A stretch of 64,000 bases of DNA from Pedobacter duraquae (GTDB lineage: Bacteria; Bacteroidota; Bacteroidia; Sphingobacteriales; Sphingobacteriaceae). Shown here one piece after another: positions 52,849 to 60,100 of this stretch. The stretch's first letter is position 1. Each line of letters opens with the position of its first letter. Under the pieces are notes generated by a model. That model had not been told where the DNA came from and searched no databases. It saw nothing but the letters and a program-made list of their open reading frames with translations. The position numbers and the translations under genes were made by a program. The DNA lies in assembly GCF_004362245.1 (NCBI RefSeq), contig NZ_SNWM01000001.1:1178001-1242000 (forward strand), read 5' to 3'.

Positions 52849-55800
52849 TTAATTTTCTGTCAAACCTGTAATATAGTGAATACTTTCTGTGTCTTCCGGA
52901 TCCAGAGATGGCGATGAAGTACCTACCTTACCCTGGAACCATGCAAAAACCAATGGAAGTATAATCAGCACTGCAAAAGTAGATGCAATCAGTCCGCCGA
53001 TTACCGCGCGTCCCAATGGTGATACCTGATCACCACCTTCACCATGGCCAATAGCCATCGGCAACATCCCTGCAACCATCGCTACACTCGTCATGATGAT
53101 CGGGCGAAGCCTCAGTCCCGCAGCCTCCCTGGCAGATTCCAATGCATTGCCATTGTTCTTGCGTAGTTCTTCAGCATTGGTGATGAGCAACACGGCGTTG
53201 GCAATGGAAACCCCTACCGACATGATGATTCCCATGTACGATTGTAGATTTAGCGTAGATCCTGTGATCGTTAACAGCAACAATGATCCCAGCACTACGG
53301 CAGGCACTGTAGCCAAAATAATGAGAGGTACTCTGAACGACTGGAAGTTGGCAGAAAGCATCAGGAATATTACCACAATGGCAACCAATAAACCTGTTTG
53401 CAAGCTATCCAGGGTCTCTGTCAGTACTTTACCTAGACCAATTGGCGTAACGATTACTCCGCGTGGCAATTCGCCCAATGATTTAATTGCAGCCGCTACA
53501 TCTTTGTTAGCTGTACCAAGATCTGTTTTATTCAGGTTGGCGGTAACAGATAAATAAGGCGTTGAACCAAGGTCATCATTTTCACCATAGGTGGTATCAG
53601 GAGTGATAGAAGCTACGTCGCTTAATACCGGGCGACTGTTATTTCTCGATACAGAGATTTCACCAAGTTCGTCAACACTGTTCATCTGGTTTAAAGGCAC
53701 CTGCACCTGCACCCCATAAGAGAGTCCAATCTTCTCATCCACCCAGTTGTTTTTCTCTGTGTATCTGGATGACGATGTAGAAGCAACCAACGATCTTGAA
53801 ATATCATTCAGGTCTACGCCCAGTTGTGCAGCACGAACGCGGTCGATATTTATATTCAATGATGGATATTTAATTGGTTGTGCCAGTTGCACATCACGCA
53901 TGTAACTGATTTCCTTCAATTTGGCAACAATCTTTGCCGCATACACCTCATTGATCTTTTTATTTTTACCAACAATCCGCACCTCTACAGGCGTTGGAGA
54001 GCCCTGACTCAGCACTTTATCGGTAAGCTCTATAGGTTCAAAAGATAGCTTCACCGTAGGCATAATCTTTTTGATATGTGCACGCAATTCATCTTTAAAA
54101 TCATCCATGTTTTCATGGTAATCTTTCAGTGCCACCTGAAATACAGCCTCATGCGGCCCACCCATAAACAGGTAGATTGGGTTTACAGAGAATAAAGCGG
54201 GGTGTTGCCCTACATATACCGAGGTAATACCCACATGCTCCGGGCCAACCATTTTTTTAAGTTCTGCCAATATTTTATTGGCACTTTCTTCGGTGCGCTC
54301 TAAACGCGTACCATCGGGCAGGCGCATCCTTAATTGAAACTGACTCGAATTTACTTTAGGCAATACATCCCTGCCGATATTCATGAGCAACAAGGCCGCA
54401 GATCCAATAATCACCACCAGGTAAATGATTACCGCAGGCTTGCGGAATACAAACAGCCTGTCGAGCATCCGCATAAAGCCATTTCTAAATCTGTCGAACA
54501 GCGTAATCTTGCCATCAGCATTAAAGTCTTTACGTTCTACCAGTACCCTTTTTTGATGCAGTGTATGTTTTTCGGACTCAAGCGTAAGACCTGTCTGATT
54601 AAAAGCATCTTCATCATCAGTTATCGTATCATCTGTTTTCACATGCTTATGCGGATGCGCAACCATCAGCCAATTGGCCAATACAGGCACAAAAGTCTGT
54701 GATAATAAGAACGAAACGATCATGGAGAAGCCTATGGCCAATGCGAGCGGCAGGAACAAGGCTCCGGGAATGCCCGTCATGGTAAATGCTGGAGCAAATA
54801 CTGCCAGGATACACAAAAGGATCAGCAATTTAGGAAAGGCGATCTCCTTACAGGCATCCCAGATGGCCAGCGCCTTAGGTTTTCCCATATCGAAATGCTG
54901 GTGGATATTCTCTATGGTTACGGTAGACTCATCTACCAGGATCCCGATGGCCAATGCCAAACCACTTAAAGACATGATATTGATCGTTTGCCCAAAAAGC
55001 TTGAGGAATAATACACCCGCAATAATAGACGTCGGAATTGTTAAAATAACAATCAGCGCTGCGCGTTTATCACCAAGGAACAACAAGACCATTAAACCGG
55101 TCAGGATTGCCCCGATCGCACCCTCACTGATCAAACTTTTTACAGCATTTATTACATATACAGACTGGTCAAACTCATAAGAAAGCTTAACATCCTCAGG
55201 CAGGATATTCTGAATGGCCGGCAGGTTTTCTTTCAGCTTTTTCACTACTTCCCAGGTCGAGGCATCACCAGATTTAGCGATACTCAGGTATACAGACCTT
55301 TTTCCATTAATCAACGCGTAGCCGGCAGTTACGTCGGCACCATCCTTAACAACAGCAACATCATGCAGGTATAAATTTTGTGCACCTCCTTTAAACAAAG
55401 GGATATTTTCAAACTCCTTAACCTTGCGGATGGTATAGTTGGTTGGCAAAAGGTAGTTTTTATCACCTATCCTGATATTTCCCGGAGGAGCTGTTTGGTT
55501 GTTTACCCGGATAGCCTCTACAATCTGATCTACCGTCAGATTGTGCGAGCGCATCAGTCCCGGATCCACATCGATCTCAATGGTACGCGGACTACCTCCA
55601 AAAGGGGCCGGCGCCAACAGTCCGGGGATAGCTGTAAAAGAAGAACGGACATAGGTATTCGCCAAATCCTGTAATTCGTTGTTAGTTTTGGTGGGGCTGC
55701 TCAATACAAGCTGACCTACCGGTAATGACGAAGCATCAAAGCGGATAATAAACGGGGGCTGTGATCCCGGCGGGAAGATTGCCTGTGCCCTGTTCGACAG

Positions 55801-56130
55801 TGCACTTAGCTCTGAGGCCGCCTGAGCCATGTTTGTCCCCTCATAATAAGTCAGTTTCATCAGCATCAAACCCTGGGTATTCTTGGTTTCAATACTTTTT
55901 ATCCCGTTGGCAAAAAGGAGGATATTGATGTAGTTCTTTGCAAAATAAGATTCCATTTGTGTAGGCGTATACCCACCAAAAGGGTGCGCAATATAGATTA
56001 CCGGCAAGTTCATTTGCGGGAGGATATCCACCTTGATCGTTCTCATGGCACTGATCCCGAAGAACAGCAGCCCGGCAACAAATACCATGATGGAGATGGG
56101 CTTACGAAGTGCGAAACGTATTAAATTCAT
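52849..56130 (-). CDS. RND efflux permease with an EF-hand-like loop
   Basis: The 1093-residue protein has the 12-helix RND layout. The TM4 relay is GILVDESTVTIENI (Asp400 then Glu401, not Asp-Asp). TM10 has GVSIANAVLL, lacking the Lys of AcrB, as in several HAE relatives. The TM6-TM7 cytoplasmic loop (about 490-555) is enlarged. It contains HPHKH (492-496), a DDTITDDED acidic cluster and an EF-hand/dockerin-type loop DFNADGKITLFD (535-546), with Asp at 1, Asn at 3, Asp at 5, Gly at 6 and Asp at 12. Calcium or metal control of the pump is a possibility only. Confidence 0.93.
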   Translation of the reverse strand: MNLIRFALRKPISIMVFVAGLLFFGISAMRTIKVDILPQMNLPVIYIAHPFGGYTPTQMESYFAKNYINILLFANGIKSIETKNTQGLMLMKLTYYEGTNMAQAASELSALSNRAQAIFPPGSQPPFIIRFDASSLPVGQLVLSSPTKTNNELQDLANTYVRSSFTAIPGLLAPAPFGGSPRTIEIDVDPGLMRSHNLTVDQIVEAIRVNNQTAPPGNIRIGDKNYLLPTNYTIRKVKEFENIPLFKGGAQNLYLHDVAVVKDGADVTAGYALINGKRSVYLSIAKSGDASTWEVVKKLKENLPAIQNILPEDVKLSYEFDQSVYVINAVKSLISEGAIGAILTGLMVLLFLGDKRAALIVILTIPTSIIAGVLFLKLFGQTINIMSLSGLALAIGILVDESTVTIENIHQHFDMGKPKALAIWDACKEIAFPKLLILLCILAVFAPAFTMTGIPGALFLPLALAIGFSMIVSFLLSQTFVPVLANWLMVAHPHKHVKTDDTITDDEDAFNQTGLTLESEKHTLHQKRVLVERKDFNADGKITLFDRFRNGFMRMLDRLFVFRKPAVIIYLVVIIGSAALLLMNIGRDVLPKVNSSQFQLRMRLPDGTRLERTEESANKILAELKKMVGPEHVGITSVYVGQHPALFSVNPIYLFMGGPHEAVFQVALKDYHENMDDFKDELRAHIKKIMPTVKLSFEPIELTDKVLSQGSPTPVEVRIVGKNKKINEVYAAKIVAKLKEISYMRDVQLAQPIKYPSLNINIDRVRAAQLGVDLNDISRSLVASTSSSRYTEKNNWVDEKIGLSYGVQVQVPLNQMNSVDELGEISVSRNNSRPVLSDVASITPDTTYGENDDLGSTPYLSVTANLNKTDLGTANKDVAAAIKSLGELPRGVIVTPIGLGKVLTETLDSLQTGLLVAIVVIFLMLSANFQSFRVPLIILATVPAVVLGSLLLLTITGSTLNLQSYMGIIMSVGVSIANAVLLITNAEELRKNNGNALESAREAAGLRLRPIIMTSVAMVAGMLPMAIGHGEGGDQVSPLGRAVIGGLIASTFAVLIILPLVFAWFQGKVGTSSPSLDPEDTESIHYITGLTEN

Positions 56131-56142
56131 GTATATAGCGGC

Positions 56143-57534
56143 TTAAAATTCTTTGATAAATAGATTGTAGTCTCCTAACGCGGCAGATTTGAGCAGCAAT
56201 GCTTGCCACACATTGGTGTAGGCAATATCCCTGTCGGTTTCTGCGCGGTTGAGGGTAAATAAGGCTTGTGTAAGATCGACTATTGTAGTAAGTCCATTTT
56301 TATATAGCGTGCTTTTCTGGATATAGGCATCCGAGGCCGCCTTAACCTGTATTGGTGCCTCCAGATAGTTGTCTATCGCATTCTTCAGCTTAGCCTCAGC
56401 AAGCGCCAGTTGTGCCTGAAGCTGCTGGTTAACCTGCTCATATTCATTCGTTAATCCCTGACTGATATACTGCTGGGATCTTACCTGCGGACGGTTCCGC
56501 AATATGGTGGTCAGGTTCCAGGTCATTCCTATTCCAATCAAATAGTTTCCACGTACAGGATTAACACCATCTGCATAATTAGAGGTGTAGGCATGCTGAT
56601 CGGTAATGTAAGAAGCCTTGAAGCCCGATCCTCTGCCCTGCATGACGCCGAATAATGAAAACGTAGGAAAGTACAATCTTTTATAGTAGCTGAGTTGCTC
56701 GTTACTCACAGCAACGCGGTTTTTATAATATAATAGAACCGGATGTGTTTGGGCAATGGTGGTATCATTTAGCATATTTGAAGGGATCCTGCTGATGGAA
56801 GCTGTATCAACCTTGAAATCTGTTGCCGTTACACCCATCAGTATGCCCAGTCTGTTCGCTTGCTCCTGCTCCACATCGCGCGCCTTTGTCAGCGCAATCT
56901 TAGCACTGGAAACTTCTGCTTTAGCCAGTGAGGAGTCCACACCGGCGATCAAACCGTTACTTGCACGGATCACGGCAGTATTTTTAAAAGTAATGGCACG
57001 TTGCAGGTTTTTTTCCTGCGATCTCGTGAGCCGTTGTGCGGCCAGCAAATTCAGGTAAGCAGAAGATACACGGATTTCCTGTTGAAATTTCTCTTGCTCA
57101 TAATCTTTGTTATCGCGTTGATATGTTGCCTCAGCAACCTTAATACGCTGCTTAATGCGCCCAAAGGTGAAGAAGTCCCAGTTTACGTTGGCCAGATACA
57201 GCGCGCCGAAGGCTGCGTTCCAATTTTGCTTATCTAAAGCGGGTCCTGATGACGCTGTTCCCAGACCGCCAAGTCCGTAAGACGGGCCATTTTGACCGTT
57301 GATTGTACCGTAATCTTGTTGTGCACTTAAACTGAAGTTTGGAAGGTAATCTCTTTTGGCCTGTTGTATTGTGGCCAGAGAAGCATTAGCATAGTTCCCT
57401 TTAGCCTTAACCGTCCCATAATTTGCTAAGGCGGTATCTACGGCGGCCTTCAGACTAAGTGTCTGCGCCCCTGCGCTAAAAGAAAATGTTAATATAAAGC
57501 AGGAAAAGATAAAAAGATTCAATCTACCAGACAT
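56143..57534 (-). CDS. TolC-family outer-membrane protein, first gene of the second RND operon
   Basis: The 463-residue protein has a classical signal peptide (cleavage near AGAQ, residue 23) and no lipobox. It has two TolC-type helical halves (SLKAAVDTALANYGTVKAKG; then NRPQVRSQQYISQGLTNEYE). It precedes the pump gene by 12 bp and should be its channel. A TAGATTTG -7 box lies 19 bp upstream. Order OMF-RND-MFP differs from the first system. Confidence 0.92.
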   Translation of the reverse strand: MSGRLNLFIFSCFILTFSFSAGAQTLSLKAAVDTALANYGTVKAKGNYANASLATIQQAKRDYLPNFSLSAQQDYGTINGQNGPSYGLGGLGTASSGPALDKQNWNAAFGALYLANVNWDFFTFGRIKQRIKVAEATYQRDNKDYEQEKFQQEIRVSSAYLNLLAAQRLTRSQEKNLQRAITFKNTAVIRASNGLIAGVDSSLAKAEVSSAKIALTKARDVEQEQANRLGILMGVTATDFKVDTASISRIPSNMLNDTTIAQTHPVLLYYKNRVAVSNEQLSYYKRLYFPTFSLFGVMQGRGSGFKASYITDQHAYTSNYADGVNPVRGNYLIGIGMTWNLTTILRNRPQVRSQQYISQGLTNEYEQVNQQLQAQLALAEAKLKNAIDNYLEAPIQVKAASDAYIQKSTLYKNGLTTIVDLTQALFTLNRAETDRDIAYTNVWQALLLKSAALGDYNLFIKEF

Positions 57535-57553
57535 AGTGTGAAATTTACACTGG

Positions 57554-57561
57554 CAAATCTA
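57554..57561 (-). promoter_or_regulatory. -7 box of the second RND operon
   Basis: The minus strand TAGATTTG fits TAnnTTTG exactly, 19 bp before the TolC-type start. No -33 TTTG at normal spacing. Confidence 0.4.
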
Positions 57562-57633
57562 TCTGCTTACAGACCATACTTTATATTAACATCAAACCAA
57601 AAATTATGAAATTCAAATAATTCCTAATTCTCT

Positions 57634-58848
57634 CTATTTTGTTACAATTTGCTTTAATCTGGCAAGTGCTTCGATATAATAGTAGTCGCCATACGAAATG
57701 GCTACATCTATTTCGGATTTAGCAGGCAAATGCCCTACGCTATGTTTTAATATAAAACCACCGTTTGTACCGGGTTTGGCGAGGTACTCAGGACTTGATA
57801 AGTTATTCAAAATATGTTTGGCAGTGTTGGTATAAACTGTCCCATCTTTTTTGTTTACATACCCTGAAAGTTCCAGCCAGGCCGACGCCATAATGGCTGC
57901 TGCCGATGCATCACGGAAAGCATCCGGGATATTTGGTGCGTTGAAATCCCAGTATGGAATCTTGTCTTTAGGCAAGTTTGGATTGGTCAGAATAAACTGC
58001 GAGATGTGCTGCGCCTGTTCAAGATATTTCCGGTCTTTTGTTTCCCGATACATCAGGGTGTAACCGTAAAGTCCCCAGGCCTGTCCACGTGCCCAGGCTG
58101 AAGCATCAGCATAACCCTGAGCTGTTTTCTTTTGCTTAACTGCGCCAGATTGAGCGTCATAAACTACCACATGGTAAGAACTGTAATCTGGTCTGAAGTG
58201 GTTCTTCATGGTATTATCGGCATGAGTTACGGCGATTTTGTAATAACTCGAGTCCTTAGTTACCTTGGTTGCCCAAAACAATAACTCCAGGTTCATCATG
58301 TTGTCGATGATCACCGTATAGTCATTTGGATTGCCGGAGTTCCATGATTTGATCAGGCCAACTTTAGGATCAAAACGTTTACACAAAGATTTTGCTGAGT
58401 TGATCAGGATCTCTTTGTATGCTGGCGTAGGGTTTAATCGATATGCATTACCGAAGCTACAGTACATCATAAAGCCAAGATCGTGCGTGCTGGTGTTGAA
58501 CTCTTCAACTTTAAGCTCCTGTAACTTCTGATCGGCAGCTTTCAATAACGCAGGATCTTTGGTTTGCTCATATAGATACAATAGTGTACCTGGGTAGAAA
58601 CCGCTGCACCACCATCCAGAATCACTGGTAGATAATGAATCCTTTTGAGGGAAATAAGCTTTAGGAAATTGTTTGGGTTTAATCAGTGTGCCCAGATGCA
58701 GGTATTGCTGGTCGGCATCTTTAAAAACTGCGTTAATGGATTTAACAGTTGCAGCATTGGTTTTTCCGATGATGGTACCGGTAATTTGCGCTCGTAAGGT
58801 TATTGTTGTAAGCAACAGTAAGCATACGCTAAAAAAGTTTTTGTGCAT
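57634..58848 (-). CDS. GH88 unsaturated glucuronyl hydrolase
   Basis: The 404-residue protein has a signal peptide (cleavage after about residue 20, TLRAQ). It has the GH88 (alpha/alpha)6 barrel features: TSTHDLGFMMYCSFG (catalytic Asp) and VIIDNMMNLELLFWA (second Asp). Such enzymes hydrolyse the unsaturated uronic acid at the non-reducing end of disaccharides released by lyases. It acts in the periplasm. A polysaccharide lyase lies far upstream (13.2-14.3 kb), but not in the same operon. Confidence 0.92.
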   Translation of the reverse strand: MHKNFFSVCLLLLTTITLRAQITGTIIGKTNAATVKSINAVFKDADQQYLHLGTLIKPKQFPKAYFPQKDSLSTSDSGWWCSGFYPGTLLYLYEQTKDPALLKAADQKLQELKVEEFNTSTHDLGFMMYCSFGNAYRLNPTPAYKEILINSAKSLCKRFDPKVGLIKSWNSGNPNDYTVIIDNMMNLELLFWATKVTKDSSYYKIAVTHADNTMKNHFRPDYSSYHVVVYDAQSGAVKQKKTAQGYADASAWARGQAWGLYGYTLMYRETKDRKYLEQAQHISQFILTNPNLPKDKIPYWDFNAPNIPDAFRDASAAAIMASAWLELSGYVNKKDGTVYTNTAKHILNNLSSPEYLAKPGTNGGFILKHSVGHLPAKSEIDVAISYGDYYYIEALARLKQIVTK

Positions 58849-58872
58849 GTGAAAGCTATTTGGTTGTCATGC

Positions 58873-58880
58873 CAAATATA
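58873..58880 (-). promoter_or_regulatory. -7 box upstream of the GH88 gene
   Basis: TATATTTG on the minus strand fits TAnnTTTG exactly, 24 bp before the ATG. No matching -33 element was seen. Confidence 0.4.
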
Positions 58881-58971
58881 ACAGAATATTTAAAGTAATC
58901 AGATGAAATGCTAAACTCTACACATCAGACGCTTAGACGTCCGGCTACAATATCATTTAGGAGCTAATATT

Positions 58972-59280
58972 TTACAACAATGATGTCTTAGTGTTTCTAA
59001 GTTTCTTTTGCAATGAGCCTATTGAAATCCATATCACACAAAAGCCACCGTAAATGGTATATAACTTATCGCTTTCTATTGTTGAATTATTCAGTATTAT
59101 AACTGTTGAATAAATAAGCTTGACACCTCCACCAATAGATGATGACGAAAAGAAAACATGACCTACATCTACCAGAGTGATTTCTTTAATCCTTTTTTGG
59201 CAAGCCATTATTGCCACGTAAATAACCAGCAGAATACTTCCAAAAAAGAGAATTGTGGCAGTATTGAAAAATACGCTCAA
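58972..59280 (-). CDS. Small membrane protein, uncharacterised
   Basis: This 102-residue product starts with TTG at 59280, six bases after the upstream stop; no ATG near the start fits. It has two or three hydrophobic segments (TATILFFGSILLVIYVAIMA; LYTIYGGFCVIWISIG) and a basic tail. Base composition is AT-rich compared with the core genes nearby. No family is recognised. It is probably co-transcribed with the glycine-zipper protein. Confidence 0.5.
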   Translation of the reverse strand: MSVFFNTATILFFGSILLVIYVAIMACQKRIKEITLVDVGHVFFSSSSIGGGVKLIYSTVIILNNSTIESDKLYTIYGGFCVIWISIGSLQKKLRNTKTSLL

Positions 59281-59286
59281 TGTGAG

Positions 59287-59514
59287 CTATGGATTTACTT
59301 GAGCTATCCTAATTATAGAACGTCGTTTATGAATATCCTTATATTCGGAATAGCCGGTAAAAAAAGCACCAATAATTCCTCCTAAAATACCACCGATAAC
59401 CCCGAAAGATGACCCTAGTAATGTACCACCAGTAGTGCCAGAAAGTGCGCCGGTAATAATACTCATAGTATCTTCAGCGCGGTATAACCTTATATGTTTT
59501 TTATACCTATTCAT
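59287..59514 (-). CDS. Small glycine-zipper membrane protein
   Basis: This 75-residue product has a basic start and one long hydrophobic helix region (about residues 18-55). Glycine occupies every fourth position from residue 22 to 46 (22, 26, 30, 34, 38, 42, 46), then Ala50 and Gly54. This is an almost perfect GxxxG zipper of the kind that packs transmembrane helices tightly. A charged tail follows (HKRRSIIRIA). It precedes a small membrane gene. No family is recognised; pore-forming, structural or bacteriocin-like roles are all conceivable. Confidence 0.5.
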   Translation of the reverse strand: MNRYKKHIRLYRAEDTMSIITGALSGTTGGTLLGSSFGVIGGILGGIIGAFFTGYSEYKDIHKRRSIIRIAQVNP

Positions 59515-59734
59515 ATCATTGTCTTAACGTTATTACAAAGCTAGATTTAATTTATAACTTATTCAAGGGGCTTCCGTTATCTTTTATATAAAACTGTTAA
59601 ACTCACGTTTTAATTTTATCAGCATATAGCAATATCCCCAAAATTCCCATAAATAAACAGGGAGTTGTTTTCTAGCATCTAAATCTGGCCGTTTGTTCTG
59701 TTTTCATGAGTTGCTAAATTGTGATTTACAACAC

Positions 59735-59748
59735 TTGATGCAGATCAA
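59735..59748. promoter_or_regulatory. Perfect FNR-type box
   Basis: TTGAT-GCAG-ATCAA matches the FNR consensus TTGAT-N4-ATCAA exactly. It lies 353 bp upstream of ccoI and 220 bp upstream of the glycine-zipper gene on the other strand, so its target is unclear. Confidence 0.5.
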
Positions 59749-59767
59749 GAGCAGCAGCTACTGCATA

Positions 59768-59954
59768 CGTAGTGCATTCGTAGTGCTTCCATAGTGCCTT
59801 CGATATTAAATCGATATTGCCGCGGAGTTGCGTCGGTGTTGCGAGGGTATTGAGTCGGTATGGAACCGAACCAACACCGAACCAACACCGACGCAACACC
59901 GAATCAACCCCCTCCCAACCTTGGTATCACTACGGTAGCAGCACGGCATCACAT
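59768..59954. repeat. Array of about seventeen phased 11-bp units with an inverted centre
   Basis: The stretch reads in steps of 11 bases. Most steps start with CG, for example CGTAGTGCATT, CGGTGTTGCGA, CGAACCAACAC (twice in a row) and CGACGCAACAC. The left half carries CGGTGTTG-type units and the right half their reverse complements. As a result GTTGCGTCGGTGTTG (59827-59841) is a perfect inverted copy of 59883-59897. Frame shifts every unit rule out coding. It is probably a degenerated 11-bp minisatellite. Confidence 0.75.
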
Positions 59955-60016
59955 TGGACTCAGCGAAAAGCAATCTAAAGTTGAAATCAATCCATTTAGA
60001 TGGTTTTCAGCCCAAT

Positions 60017-60032
60017 TGTGACCAATATCACT
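60017..60032. promoter_or_regulatory. CRP/FNR-type palindrome upstream of ccoI
   Basis: TGTGA-CCAATA-TCACT is nearly symmetric and fits the CRP/FNR class (TGTGA-N6-TCACA). It ends 68 bp before the ccoI ATG. Confidence 0.45.
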
Positions 60033-60083
60033 TTTCCATCAAAGCGCCATCATGTCCCAGAATTGGTCTTTACTGCAATTTTG

Positions 60084-60099
60084 TGTGATAAAGATCAAT
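60084..60099. promoter_or_regulatory. Second CRP/FNR-type site at the ccoI start
   Basis: TGTGA-TAAAGA-TCAAT; read as FNR it is GTGAT-AAAG-ATCAA, one mismatch from consensus. It abuts the ATG at 60101. This is too close for activation from here, but compatible with autorepression or a leaderless arrangement. Confidence 0.35.
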
Positions 60100-60100
60100 T

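Larger units (their letters stand above)
59515..60100. other. Non-coding gap of 586 bp
   Basis: The gap holds the array of phased 11-bp units (59768-59954) and FNR/CRP-type sites at 59735, 60017 and 60084, described separately. The remaining stretches 59515-59700 and 59955-60010 are AT-rich and show nothing clear. No plausible gene was found. Confidence 0.7.

Noticed and set aside
53093..55180. Long open frames on the plus strand inside the second RND pump
   Set aside because: They are mirror frames of a highly conserved coding sequence; low-complexity composition, no start signals.
59768..59954. CRISPR array
   Set aside because: Units are 11 bp with no unique spacers between identical repeats and no cas genes nearby.
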